From Phoma sp. XZ068 (lineage: Eukaryota > Ascomycota > Dothideomycetes > Pleosporales > Didymellaceae), in NCBI GenBank assembly GCA_004835665.1, contig RBKR01000019.1, positions 930,001-994,000 of the forward strand: 64,000 nt of DNA, given 5' to 3'. The translations under genes and the position numbers were made by a program. Within the stretch, counting starts at the first letter, position 1. The number at the start of each line of letters is the position of its first letter. Under the pieces are notes generated by a model that saw only the letters and a program-made list of their open reading frames with translations, was not told the origin of the DNA and ran no database searches. Below are positions 54,102 through 64,000 of the stretch, one piece after another.

Positions 54102-54213
54102 GTCCACGCGACGCCGGTGTCGGCGCGGCCTCGGGGCTGGATAACGACGGCATCACGTCGGCCCTGGAGCACGCAATGGTCTCGCAGACTCGACGGCTCG
54201 TACATGGACTGAG
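54102..54213. promoter_or_regulatory. Short head-to-head promoter, Mgs1 / aminotransferase
   Basis: Only 112 bases lie between the two ATGs, so the transcription starts of both genes must fall within or near each other's coding sequence. No TATA box or known motif is seen. If translation of the aminotransferase begins at 54304 the spacing grows to 202 bases. Confidence 0.55.
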
Positions 54214-55593
54214 ATGAGGGGTATCGTCACTGCAAGACTTACGACACCTCGCCCGACACCTCGCCCGCCCCCTCGCTCACACCCCCACCTCCCTCGCCGC
54301 ACCATGTCCGCAACCACCCGCCGCGACGACCCCTTCAAGCCCGCCGCCCGCGTCGCCGGCCAGAGGCAGGATGTGTGGTCTATCGTGAACGAGGCCGCCG
54401 CCGCCTCGCCCATCAAGCCCATTGTCAACATGGGCCAGGGCTTCTTCGGCTACAACCCCCCGCAGTTCGTCCTCGATGCCGCCAAATCCGCCCTCGACCA
54501 GGTCGACTGCAACCAGTACTCGCCCACCAAGGGCCGCCCGCGTCTGAAGAAGGCCATTGCGGATGCCTACTCGCCCTTCTTCGGCCGCGAGATCAACCCG
54601 GAGACCGAGGTGACCATCACGACGGGTGCCAACGAGGGCATGCTGAGCGCCTTCATGGGGTTTTTGGAGAAGGACGATGAGGTCATTGTGTTTGAGCCCT
54701 TCTTCGACCAGTACATCTCCAACATCGAGATGCCCGGGGGGAAAGTCGTCTACGTGCCCATGCACCCGCCAAAGGACGGCGCCACAAAAACCACCTCTGC
54801 CGCAGAATGGACCCTCGACATTGACGAACTCAAGAAAGCAATCACCCCCAAAACCCGCATGATTGTCATCAACTCCCCCCACAACCCCATCGGCAAGGTC
54901 TTCAGCCGGGAAGAACTCACCGCCATCGGCGAGCTGTGTGTTGAACACAACATCATCATCCTCAGCGACGAAGTCTACGACACCCTCTACTACGTCCCCT
55001 TCACCCGCATCGCCACGCTCTCCCCGGAAATCGCGCGCCTCACCCTCACCGTCGGCTCCGGCGGCAAAGTCTTCTACGCCACCGGCTGGCGCGTAGGCTG
55101 GCTCATCGGGCCCGAGCACCTGATAAAATACGTCTCCGCAGCACACACACGCATCTGCTACAGCAGTGTCTCTCCCCTCCAAGAAGCCACAGCCATCGGC
55201 TTCGAACAGGCCGACGCGCATAATTTCTGGGACCAAAGCAAACGCGAAATGAAGTCCAAAATCGATAAATTCACAGCCGTCTTCCGCGAACTAAACCTCC
55301 CCTATTCGGACCCCGAGGGCGGCTACTTCGTCCTTGTTAATATGAGCAAGGTCCGTATACCCGACGACTACGAGTTCCCGCCCCATGTCGCCGAACGACC
55401 GCGCGACTTCAAGTTGAGTTGGTTTTTGATCAAGGAGGTGGGTGTAGCGGCGATTCCGCCGACAGAGTTTTTTACACCGGGGAATGCGGCGATTGTGGAG
55501 GATTGGTTGCGGTTTGCGGTTTGCAAGGAGGATGGGGTGTTGGAGATGGCCATGGAGCGGTTGAGGGGGTTGAGGAGGTATATCCAGGAGTAG
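54214..55593 (+). CDS. BNA3: Kynurenine aminotransferase / cysteine-S-conjugate lyase type (Bna3-like)
   Basis: Single exon, 459 residues. It is a fold-type I, class I/II PLP aminotransferase: MGQGFFGYNPPQFVLDAAK, the NQYSPTKGRPRLKKAIADAY block, TTGANEGMLSA, NSPHNPIGKVFS and DEVYDTL. The PLP lysine is Lys285 in GSGGKVFYATGWRVGW. The arginine near the end lies in WLRFAVCKEDG. The family makes kynurenic acid from kynurenine, and cleaves cysteine S-conjugates. The first 30 residues (MRGIVTARLTTPRPTPRPPP, then RSHPHLPRR) lack acids and are Arg-rich, so translation from 54214 could target mitochondria. The internal Met at 54304 (MSATTRRDDP) would give a cytosolic form. Confidence 0.88.
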   Translation: MRGIVTARLTTPRPTPRPPPRSHPHLPRRTMSATTRRDDPFKPAARVAGQRQDVWSIVNEAAAASPIKPIVNMGQGFFGYNPPQFVLDAAKSALDQVDCNQYSPTKGRPRLKKAIADAYSPFFGREINPETEVTITTGANEGMLSAFMGFLEKDDEVIVFEPFFDQYISNIEMPGGKVVYVPMHPPKDGATKTTSAAEWTLDIDELKKAITPKTRMIVINSPHNPIGKVFSREELTAIGELCVEHNIIILSDEVYDTLYYVPFTRIATLSPEIARLTLTVGSGGKVFYATGWRVGWLIGPEHLIKYVSAAHTRICYSSVSPLQEATAIGFEQADAHNFWDQSKREMKSKIDKFTAVFRELNLPYSDPEGGYFVLVNMSKVRIPDDYEFPPHVAERPRDFKLSWFLIKEVGVAAIPPTEFFTPGNAAIVEDWLRFAVCKEDGVLEMAMERLRGLRRYIQE

Positions 55594-55875
55594 AGTGACG
55601 TTATCCGAGGGTCATGTCATTGTCAATGTCATCTAGACGTGGGATTGTGCATGGTTCAAGTGGGAAAGTAAATGTGCCTTGTCATAATTAGACAAAGAAA
55701 CTCAAGAGAGGAATTGATTTAGAGTATCTTAGACACTATATCCACCACCTGATTCCCAAGTGAAAGTGAAAATAGCAGTGCATAATTCATATAGTCATCC
55801 TCTGCTAATGGCACCACCCTCCAAGAACGATAAATAAGACAAGCAACCCCCCCTTGTTGTCCAGAGAACACTTTG

Positions 55876-56830
55876 TCAGTTTTCGGACGTACATCTAAAA
55901 CTCTCCACCCTCCCCGCCCAACCACCCCCATCCCCTATCCTCCCCCGCATGTTGCGCACGCCCGGCCATTTAATCCACTCGGCTGCCCCGTAGCAGTCGG
56001 TGTCGGCGAAGAAGAGGCACAGTTGGTGTTTGTCCGGGGTTATGGATTGGACCTAGTTGTGTTAGCATGTACGAGAAAGAAGGTATGGATGGACTAGGAT
56101 GGGTCTGATCCAGGCACATATCCATTGAACACGCTCTGTATCCCTGGCACACCGCAGTGACACCAACACCAACACCAACATCCACCCAAAACCAGTGTAG
56201 TGTACGACAACAGTCACTTCGAAATAAACTCACCTTCTTCCTGAAAATATCACTTAGATTCTTACACTCGTTCCATACACTGCTCACAATATCACACTGC
56301 GCATTTGCACTATCCCCGCTAACGCTATTATACGTCGTTGATGTGCAGAAGCGGACGTCGCCGGGTGTTGCGTCTACGTCTTCCTCTGGCTTTGGCTCTG
56401 GGATTGGCTCTGGGATTGGCTCTGGGGTTGGCTCTGGGGTAGGAACCGCCGGCACGAGGGAAGATGCGAATGATATGTCGCTTAGTGCGAAACTGACTAG
56501 TTCGTTGGTGTAAGAAGTTGGCTTTGGTGCTGTGGTGAAAGCTGGGTTTTTTAGGCCGGATTGGATCATGGAGATTATTGGGTTTATGCTTGGTGGGGCG
56601 GGAGCTGGGGGTGCAGCAGGAGGTTCTGGAGCTGGTGGTGGTGGTGCGGGGGCTGGAGGTGGAGGTAGAGGTACGGGAGCTGGAGCTGGAGCTGGGACGG
56701 GCGCAACAGAGGGTAGAGGAGCTACTGAAAAACGGGATAGGTAGGGGGCGTTGCCTGGGCTGCCATGTGCCTGGGATGTTACGAGGGTGGTGAGGGATAG
56801 GAGAGTGGTGATGACAGACAACAACATCAT
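55876..56830 (-). CDS. Secreted proline-rich protein with cysteine-containing C-terminal domain
   Basis: Exons 56830-56234 and 56052-55876, with a 181-base intron, encode 257 residues. A signal peptide (MMLLSVITTLLSLTTLVTSQ) leads. A Pro/Ala-rich region (about residues 35-85, many PAPAP and PPPAP) and PEP repeats (TPEPIPEPIPEPKPE near residue 135) follow. The end is an ordered domain. Four cysteines lie in RFCTSTTYNS, AQCDIVSSVWNECKN and HQLCLFFADTDCYG, with a last one in VESFRCTSEN. This domain is completed only by exon 2, read in a different frame from unspliced DNA. The branch (GCTAAC) and CTAG acceptor are clear. The pattern (FxDxDC..G.......PG.....) is common in fungal secreted small proteins. 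It could be a wall protein or effector; function unknown. Confidence 0.7.
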
Positions 56831-57383
56831 CTTGGGATTTTGTGCTTGAAAGCAGTGCCAGAGGCTGGGATGGATAGTTTACTGGGTTGGTGAGGGTCGT
56901 CTACTATATGTCTTAGCATCTGCCTACTTTGACTTCAAGGACGGCACACGAACTCCGGCCTCCCGATTTGGGGTACTGAAACATTCAAAGACACTAAAGA
57001 TAGGTCAGTAAATACTGCTTGCGAAGAAATGTAGGTGGCTGTTTCGTATAGCTTTGTCTTACTTGTGTCTGCTTTGTTGACAGGTGCTTGTTTTGTTCGT
57101 CACTGACCGCCGCCAATCGAAGGACCAGTCCTTTGAAGTTTCCAAGACGACCTGCAGCGCCGGATATGTCGACAATCAGACAAAAACTTCGTATACGGTG
57201 ATTTCTAAACGAACCCCAGTGCACGCGGACATGGATATTTTTCACTCATCACAGGGTTTCACTCAAAATTGGAGGACGAAGCAGGAGTTGGAGGGGTTGT
57301 ATAGTGTGATGAGAACCACGAATTATTATTCATAACGATACTTTTCTCGTAAGCGGTCGTGACCAGTCGTCATACGAGCTACC
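56831..57383. other. Intergenic, nothing firm
   Basis: 553 bases between two minus-strand genes: the promoter of the proline-rich protein and the 3' end of the next gene. Frames here are short and unsupported. Confidence 0.45.
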
Positions 57384-59222
57384 CTAATTCCTCTTCGGCG
57401 GCAGCACGGTGGGCACAGGCGGCCTGCTCGTCGTCCTCGGCAGCTCGGGCACCGCCACGGTAGGCACACATGCACACGCACTGCTAACCCTAGCAACAAC
57501 CTCCTCAGTCGCGTTTCCGCCGCAGCCCTGACGCGCGTAGTCAGGGATACCCTGCACCTCGTCGTTCTGTCTCCTCAGGTAGTCGTCGCAGAAGTCGACG
57601 CTCTGCTCCAGCCTGCCCTTGATGCTGCTGGCTCTCAGGCTGGTCAAGCAGGAGTCAGACTTGCATACTGCGGGCTTCGGGCACTCCTTGGATGTCATCT
57701 TGACGACAAAGGATCCGCGCTCGATGGTGTGGACGAAGATGAAGCCAGACTTGAAGTACGCGTAGCTGCTCCAGGAGCCTAGGAAAGCAACGGTGCCTCC
57801 GCCCTCCAGCTCATCGTCCTCGGGGTGGATGTCGAAGAAGCCAGCCTCGCAGATGGAACCTCCAGACGGGTCCTTGGTGATGGAGCCAATGTCGAAGACA
57901 GTGAGACCGGCACCATAGTTACTCTGGTACAGGAATCCATCCACAATGTACTGGTTGTGGTCGATTGCTCGGCGCTTGCCCTCGAAGTTGCCAGTGTAGT
58001 GAGGGTTCTCAAGATCGCGGATGTCGAAGATGTGTGTGGTAGGGAGACCCTGGGTCATGGGGCCCACCTTTGCATCGCGCTCATCGAATTCGTCATCGAG
58101 GAAGAGGTACTCCTGGTTCTGCTCGTCGTTGACTACACCTTGGTGGACGTACTCCGCGCCAGGATAGGAAGTGATGGAGATGATGTTGGTGACATTGCCG
58201 TTCTTGTCAGTTACGTCGTAAATAGTCAGTGTATCTTCGTTGTAACCGTAGCAAATGTCGCGTCCGTAGTAGCGCTTGTCAGGGCCGCGGTACACCAGGC
58301 ACTCCGCGTCGTGTACGTAGCCATCACCAGCAGCGCAGCCAGGAGAGAACGGGTTGGCCGGATCGGTCATGTTCAGGAAGATAAGACCACCACGGCAGGG
58401 CAGATCGCCACGAACACGAATCGTCTCGTTACCGCCTACGGATCCAACAGCCATGGCGTAGTTCAGCTCCTGGTTGACAACGATGTTGTGTGTGCGGCCG
58501 ACGGGAAGCTCATTCCAGAAGCCCGTAAGATCGTCTTGGGTGAAGTTGTGGGGGTTGGCAGGGTCGAGAGTGAGGATCTTCTTCATGTCAAAAATTTGGA
58601 CGCCAGAGTTGATGGCCTCGGACCCAATAACGGCGTAGTCGCGAAGGATGCGAATTTCTCGCCATCGAGAGCCAACAGGGTCGTATTGAGGAAGGCGACC
58701 AAGGTAGACGAGCTTGCCCTCGCTGGAGATTTCGGCAAATGCAGTGCCGTCGAATTGGCCAATTGCTACGAACTCACGTCCGTCCTCAGAGGTCCAACCC
58801 CACGAAGATGAGCCCTGGCCTACGCTGCCAAGCTGTGCGTGAGGCAGGAAGTGATATAGGTCGACCTGCGTTTGTGAGCTTGTGACATGTCGGACTGATT
58901 GTAATTCTCACATTGTTGCACTTGAATGTGTTGTTCTTGTCTCCAGGAATGGCAGCAGCAAATCCGTTCTCGCAAGCCGTGTATCCTAATTCTGGGTACC
59001 GCGAGCTGTCCATTGCACCAGAAGCGAGTTCAGCGTCCCATTCAGCCTGAACATGTTAGCTGTGATCACTCATCATGACTTTAGCTGGCTCACCATCTTC
59101 ATACCCATAATACGGGCATGCACAGATCCGTCAGCATACTCTTCAGCAGAGCCAAGAGCAGCAGCACTGCTCAAGCCCAGAAGGGACGAGCAAATTGCGG
59201 CGAGGGAAAGCATCTGAACCAT
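57384..59222 (-). CDS. Secreted LVIVD/'choice-of-anchor B' beta-propeller-like protein
   Basis: Exons 59222-59094, 59046-58912 and 58865-57384, introns of 47 and 46 bases, encode 581 residues. A signal peptide of about 18-20 residues (LSLAAICSSLLGLSSAAA) is followed by LVIVD-type repeats that would form a beta-propeller. Examples are SGVQIFDMKKILTLD, LIFLNMTDPANP, TLTIYDVTDKNGN, THIFDIRDLENPHYTGN and AGLTVFDIGSITKDP. Conserved motifs include DGYVHDAECLVYRGPDKRY and DHNQYIVDGFLYQSNY, typical of this family in fungi and bacteria. Several N-glycosylation sites (NMT, NFT, NGT-like) are present. The C-terminus is Pro/Thr-rich (TTSRPPVPTVLPPKRN) and may attach to the wall. Enzyme activity is unknown. 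Confidence 0.82.
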
Positions 59223-60085
59223 GATGAACTTCTACCTCTGCGGAAGAGAGGAGAGATACAATTGCGCTTGATCGACATATTCCCATCTGCATGGACTGTA
59301 TAAATACTCGAGGTACGCGAAGTACCTGACTATCACCAACATCACCTTCCGGTTGAGGTTAGAACCGGTGCCGTCATGTCGGTCTTGGGATTTCCGTGGC
59401 AGAGATGGAAGCGGAGAGGTGTAAAGCTGGGCCTGGTACTACTGTAGATGCTTGGCTGATGACGAGGAGATAGCGAACTTGGCAGTGGTGGCTTGGGCGG
59501 AGGAGATCTTGGCTCCCCTCCGCCTTTTCATACTCCGCTGTAGATGTCGGTATTTCTACATGTTGTTTTGGCTTGCATTAAATGGTCATGGATTTGTCTG
59601 CTTTTAGAGTGTACGAGGGTAGTCGGCGGCTTTGTTGAGATTCTCGTTGAAGTTCAATGTTTTCATCGCAGAAATGCCGTCTCCGCGAAATCCGACGGCT
59701 GGCACTTGGCTCGCATGGCACTAGCGATAACGTCAATCCAAACACCAAGCTCGATTATATGGTTTTTCTCTGCCTAGTGATAATGATGACCTTGGCAAAC
59801 GTTAGTCGTCGGGGTTGCAAAGCAATGCGGCATAGCCTGGAGATGTCTGTGTACGCCGGGAAGACGACAGCTTCTGCGGCTTGCAACGGTTTTTATGCCG
59901 CATATGAAAAGCCGGATAAGTATTGCTACGAAGAAGACAATGTGACGCTAAGTGTGAACGTCTGCCTACGGTTGATCTGCGTAATATAATTATGATAGAT
60001 GCTTGAAATGTAGTGAAGCACGCCACGGGGTATGTGCGCCTTATATACTTTGAATTCACTTCCAGCTAAATATGCTCAATATTGC
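59223..60085. other. Intergenic, nothing firm
   Basis: 863 bases. A 110-codon frame (59657-59989) includes a protein-like stretch, ACNGFYAAYEKPDKYCYEED, but lacks a believable start and stop context. The region holds the promoter of the LVIVD gene. Confidence 0.4.
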
Positions 60086-63000
60086 TCATTCAGTTGCTCG
60101 GAGGTCCGGTATCAGCTCTCCTGCCCACGAGGCCATTCGTGGTGAGTTTCCAATCGTAATGGGTGTGTTGACACCACTCCCCTTCGAAGGAGTGGTGGTT
60201 TTCGAGGTCTTTGCTTTCTTTCTTGGCTTCTCCGGGGTATCTTTCACCTGGATGCGATGATACTTATCTCGATTCGGCCGACCAAATAGTTGCTGCGGAA
60301 CCTGCAGCAGCGCAAATCTCGCCAGCCCTTGCTCATCATTTGCCACAGGAAGAACACGGGCATGCTGAATGATTTTAGTGATGCCAGCGTCGTCTTCCAA
60401 CTCCTTCGCCTCCGAGTGTTGAGCGCGGCTCATCTTCTTTGCCCGTTCAAAGATGGCATGCTCAACGGTATTCTCAAGTACCAAAGTCTCAACAAGAACT
60501 TCCTTGGTTTGACCGATTCTGTGAGCTCGCTTGATAGCCTGAGCCTCCAGACCTGGGCGGTTGATAGGATTGACAATAAGAATGATGCTTGCTGCATTGA
60601 GGTTGAGCCCAAGCGCACCACAGGCTACGTCAATGAGCAGAACCCTCACAGAGTCGTCTTCATTGAACAATCTAACGTACTCGGACCTCTTCGTGTTGTC
60701 GAGCTGCCGAGCGTAGATACGATGATTGACATAGAGCGCCTCCAAGCTTTGTGCGATGTAGAAAGCAGCGTTGTCACCATCGTAGAAGATTATGATCTTC
60801 TTGGTGGCTTGGTGTTCCACTACTTTATCGACGAGGTATGTGAGCTTCGCTGAGGTGGTCCCAATGATGCGGGTGTCGCGCAATGGTGAGGCCGCAGGAA
60901 GAGTCGCCGTTTCGTCATCATGAGTGAGTTTGCGCTTCTTTGGTCGAGCTGGCAATGGCGTGGCTGGCTCTGGAGTGTCCCTAGACTCGGTCTTACCTGA
61001 CTTCTTTGGCGATGCCTTGCTGGCAAGTATCGATGCTCTGCGGCTATTCAAAGGCTGTGAACCTTCGATGAGGCCTTGAGGTATTCCTGACTTCTTAGGC
61101 GTTGAATCGGTGTTATCCGAGATAGTATTACTCGGCTGCTTCACCTTGAGCTCAACCTCGGCCATCGCAGCAATCTTGGCCTTTCCTGCCTCGCCAACAA
61201 GCGCAAGATCGCTTGATGGATCCTCAGATCTGATGCTACTGTCAACATGAAGTTGGCCCTCAAGCAGCTGCGTCATGCCAATCATTGTCGGCTTATCACG
61301 GTACGCAAACGCAAAGTACTCCTCGGACTCTGCTGGCCAGGCTTCGACTGCAACACCAACTTCATGTGCAGTACTCAACGCCACCCAATCAGCCGTTGCT
61401 GGTAACCCCGCTACAGCCTGGCTGCTTTCCAAAAGCAGCTTCGCATCCTCCAAAGAACACTTCTTGTCATCCTTGGAAAGGTATTTGGCGCTTGTCTCCA
61501 AGGTACTCACAACGTTTTCGACGCTGAAACCAGTCCATGTAAAGTTAGACTGGCGCAAGTTTCGAATTAGAGCATGCTTCGCCTTGACGCTGTTTGGGTG
61601 GAAGAGGTAGTCTACATCTGTTCGTTCGGATGTGATTGCATTTGCCCGCAGCACCTGAATGAACAGATTTGCTGTCATCTTGTCGAACCAACAAGGCTGG
61701 AGGTATACAACATTGTGCTTCAGCGGTGGCAGCACGATGTCTTTCTCAACATCTTCCGGTCTCGTTTTCACTACCAATCCTTCCAGAGTCTGCTGAAAGC
61801 AGGTGGAGAAGCCGGAGTATGTTTTTCGATGCGGGTGCTCATGTCGATAGACGTATTCGTCCCAGTCGAGGCCTCCTTCGACGCTCGAACCACACCAAGG
61901 GCGCACCATAAGATAATTCGATGCAAGTGAACCCAATGCTTTGACCGCCTTTGACTCGTCTGTCAGATTGAAGGTTTTGCGCTGCTCGATTGTTGACTCG
62001 CGAAGCATAGTCGGGTCTTCATCATTGACCTCCATGGTGGACATATCAACTTCTACGCCCACTAGATCCTTCGCGGGTGTGCCAGACACAACCCATCGCC
62101 TTTCAGCCTGGATTTGTTTTGCGACCAGCACTGCATTCGATGTCGCCGACGAGAAATTGTGGCCTTCATCGATAATGATGCGAAGCCAATGGAGTTTCAG
62201 GAGCGGTGATTCGTATACTGTGCCACTGCCAAAGCAACTGCAATCTGGGATCCGGGTAGCGCCGATATACGGGCAAATGCAAGCACGCGAGACACCAGCC
62301 ACGAATCGTCGGCCTTGGTTGTCAGCTCCATCCTGGATCTCTTGCTCAAAGCGATTTCGTGTAAAGAGCACCACGTCATACGTCATGAGCACCGTAGGTG
62401 CTGGTAGCTCACTTGTAAAATCAAAGCTATTTTGATCGGCCGGAATAACCTTGGGCTTACTGCGTTTGGAAACAGTATCAACTACCAGGATTTTGAGTGC
62501 TTGCGGAAGGAGATGTTTCCGAATTTCAGACTGCCACTGGTGTAGCAAGTTCTTGGGCACCACTAAGATTGTACCAGAACACATGACGTATTGGCGTGCT
62601 GGTGGTATCCTTGTGGTCCGGTTCATCCGAGGCATTTCTGGCGGTATCTCGTAGTAGGATAGGTTGTCATCGAGAGTGGATTTCAGTCGAGGTAGATTGA
62701 CATCAGCATGCTCTGCCATCTCTTCCAGACATTCTTTTCCAGGTATGGCGTATCGTCCAGGTACATTGGCTGCCATCTCCTTCAATGTACCCACACGATG
62801 ACGCACAGGAACAGGACGCCTGTATAATTCAGGTATCTGAGGGTGATGACCTTGGCTTGCGAGGATGACTGCCAGGCAGATGATGGTCTTACCCAATCCC
62901 ATAGTTTCTGCTAAGATACCGCCACGATTAGACTCGTAGAATCGCGGCTCTTGTAGAAACGAGCCATCGCGTGCACAGTATAGAAATCTGTCTCCATTCG

Positions 63001-63877
63001 GTGATACACGAGCCTCCAAACGAGGGTCGAGCTGCAGTTGAGGGGAGGCCTCTCGCTCGATCATCAAGCTGGCAGATCTCGCTTGGTATGGATAGAGTCT
63101 AGTCCTGAGGCCTTTGAGAGGTTGTTGGCCATCGTCTTCCCATTCCGAGGCTTGTGCAGACCCAAGTAAGTCATATGCTGCTCTCCTCGTATACCTACTT
63201 TTGATGCGGGATGGGTCGGGAGCTGGAGAAGGTAACTTATTGAAGAGGTAGTATAGAGATGTGTCCAATTGACCGGCCCAAGGATCGAACGGCTGTTTGT
63301 GAGTATCTGATGTATCACCGGCCCAGGCGTTTGGTGACGTGTCGATCTGAATGAGCAGTTGGCGCAGTGTCTTTTTGAGGGTAATACTAGTACGACTTAT
63401 CGAGCGCCGACTCCAGTCCTCTGGGAGCAGGTACACTCGTGCAATCCTGCGAAGTGTTCCTTGCCGAGGGCGAGTCAGAAAAAGTCGTATCCATCGTGCA
63501 TCCAGTAATAGTGAGGCTTCAGTACCAATAATCAACTTAACTTCTTCTGGGAGACGAGAATGAAGAAGCTCGTCCCATAAGGACTCAAGATTGGTTGTAT
63601 GGTCATCATGTACTGGTTTGTGAGAGCCCAGGTGAAGGCAGCCCAGCGCGATGTAATGCTTTAGATCATCATCAGTCTTCTCGTCGGCCAACGTCGAATA
63701 CGATGTTCGGGGCGTCGAAGCATTGGTTGAGGGCAATGTGTTGGGATCTGGTGTCGTGGTGCTCGATGCGTCGTCATGTCTGGGTCGATGTTGGTATCCA
63801 CTTGTTGTGTATGCATTTGGAGGTGATTCATGCAACCGCCCGCCAACGCCGCGCTCCACCAACACGGATCCACTCAT
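60086..63877 (-). CDS. SNF2-family DNA-dependent ATPase (Rad5/Rad16-related, no RING)
   Basis: Single exon, 1263 residues from the ATG at 63877. The SNF2 ATPase core starts near residue 265 with YPYQARSASLMIERE. Walker A is ETMGLGKT (near residue 318), the Walker B variant IIIDEGHNF (near 570), then RRWVVSGTP. The C-terminal helicase half is LLIDVACGALGLNLNAASII followed by QAIKRAHRIGQTKEV (near 1115). A long insertion of about 350 residues separates the two halves, as in Rad5/Rad16 relatives. It has a cysteine cluster (RACICPYIGATRIPDCSCFG) before the DEGH box, but no RING finger was found. It includes a disordered KKSGIPQGLIEG-type linker. The start was chosen as the first ATG. Such ATPases remodel chromatin or remove proteins from DNA; the specific role is not known. 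Confidence 0.85.
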   Translation of the reverse strand: MSGSVLVERGVGGRLHESPPNAYTTSGYQHRPRHDDASSTTTPDPNTLPSTNASTPRTSYSTLADEKTDDDLKHYIALGCLHLGSHKPVHDDHTTNLESLWDELLHSRLPEEVKLIIGTEASLLLDARWIRLFLTRPRQGTLRRIARVYLLPEDWSRRSISRTSITLKKTLRQLLIQIDTSPNAWAGDTSDTHKQPFDPWAGQLDTSLYYLFNKLPSPAPDPSRIKSRYTRRAAYDLLGSAQASEWEDDGQQPLKGLRTRLYPYQARSASLMIEREASPQLQLDPRLEARVSPNGDRFLYCARDGSFLQEPRFYESNRGGILAETMGLGKTIICLAVILASQGHHPQIPELYRRPVPVRHRVGTLKEMAANVPGRYAIPGKECLEEMAEHADVNLPRLKSTLDDNLSYYEIPPEMPRMNRTTRIPPARQYVMCSGTILVVPKNLLHQWQSEIRKHLLPQALKILVVDTVSKRSKPKVIPADQNSFDFTSELPAPTVLMTYDVVLFTRNRFEQEIQDGADNQGRRFVAGVSRACICPYIGATRIPDCSCFGSGTVYESPLLKLHWLRIIIDEGHNFSSATSNAVLVAKQIQAERRWVVSGTPAKDLVGVEVDMSTMEVNDEDPTMLRESTIEQRKTFNLTDESKAVKALGSLASNYLMVRPWCGSSVEGGLDWDEYVYRHEHPHRKTYSGFSTCFQQTLEGLVVKTRPEDVEKDIVLPPLKHNVVYLQPCWFDKMTANLFIQVLRANAITSERTDVDYLFHPNSVKAKHALIRNLRQSNFTWTGFSVENVVSTLETSAKYLSKDDKKCSLEDAKLLLESSQAVAGLPATADWVALSTAHEVGVAVEAWPAESEEYFAFAYRDKPTMIGMTQLLEGQLHVDSSIRSEDPSSDLALVGEAGKAKIAAMAEVELKVKQPSNTISDNTDSTPKKSGIPQGLIEGSQPLNSRRASILASKASPKKSGKTESRDTPEPATPLPARPKKRKLTHDDETATLPAASPLRDTRIIGTTSAKLTYLVDKVVEHQATKKIIIFYDGDNAAFYIAQSLEALYVNHRIYARQLDNTKRSEYVRLFNEDDSVRVLLIDVACGALGLNLNAASIILIVNPINRPGLEAQAIKRAHRIGQTKEVLVETLVLENTVEHAIFERAKKMSRAQHSEAKELEDDAGITKIIQHARVLPVANDEQGLARFALLQVPQQLFGRPNRDKYHRIQVKDTPEKPRKKAKTSKTTTPSKGSGVNTPITIGNSPRMASWAGELIPDLRATE

Positions 63878-64000
63878 AATCAATGAGCATGCTCAAGAAA
63901 CGACACAATAGTAATGGGACGGCCAAGCAGCTTGAGGTGGAATCATGTAATGTTGCGTTGACGCATGAGTTGCGAAAGATTTCGCAGGAGGCAACAGCCT

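Noticed and set aside
59657..59989. 110-codon plus-strand frame with ACNGFYAAYEKPDKYCYEED.
   Set aside because: No signal peptide, no clear exon structure; likely chance.

Overview
This window is nuclear DNA from a filamentous ascomycete fungus, most likely a dothideomycete of the Pleosporales type. The class is inferred from gene content, not proven. Evidence: most genes carry short GT-AG introns (about 43-70 bases) with CTRAC-like branch sites. The gene set is typical of filamentous fungi (Dicer-like protein, HET-domain protein, tricalbin, DUF2470 membrane protein, GPI-anchored and proline-rich secreted proteins). One repeat shows C-to-T/G-to-A decay like that left by repeat-induced point mutation (RIP). 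Operons and Shine-Dalgarno sites are absent, so genes were modelled by splicing exons together; exon coordinates are in each entry.

Layout. 1-3.6 kb: end of a short-chain dehydrogenase, mitochondrial acetylornithine aminotransferase, an intron-bearing tRNA and a DUF2470 membrane protein. 4.5-6.9 kb: two tandem paralogs of unknown function sharing a C-terminal motif and a conserved intron. 7.7-10.1 kb: a large unknown protein. 10.28-11.68 kb: a 983-base inverted-repeat element filled with a decayed minisatellite, abutting a frameshifted, truncated homoserine kinase pseudogene. 12.2-18.5 kb: formaldehyde dehydrogenase-like zinc enzyme, cyclophilin, an ASC-1/TRIP4-type zinc-finger protein, an MFS permease. 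19-27 kb: a GPI-anchored secreted protein, a small secreted GlcG/HbpS-like protein, a HET-domain protein, a butanediol dehydrogenase-like enzyme. 27.6-36.2 kb: RING-CH ligase, proteasome alpha-2, a Dicer-like protein without a recognisable PAZ region, and a 62-residue protein. 36.2-39.7 kb: 3.4 kb with no gene I can defend. 39.7-55.6 kb: tricalbin-type SMP/C2 protein, GlcNAc-6-P deacetylase, F-box-like protein, nucleoside-monophosphate-kinase-like protein, Dph1, PHD-finger protein, Mgs1/WRNIP1 ATPase and a kynurenine aminotransferase-like enzyme. 55.9-63.9 kb: a proline-rich secreted protein with a cysteine-containing tail, a secreted LVIVD-type protein and a SNF2 ATPase.

There is no single gene cluster or obvious defence or biosynthetic system. 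Most genes are independent housekeeping functions (arginine and diphthamide synthesis, proteolysis, lipid transport, DNA damage tolerance, RNA silencing, amino-sugar catabolism), often in head-to-head pairs sharing short promoters. The most distinctive items are the tandem paralog pair, the inverted-repeat element beside the homoserine kinase relic, the 62-residue cysteine-containing protein, and the two-part secreted proline-rich protein. All functional names rest on motif and family recognition by eye; no search was run.
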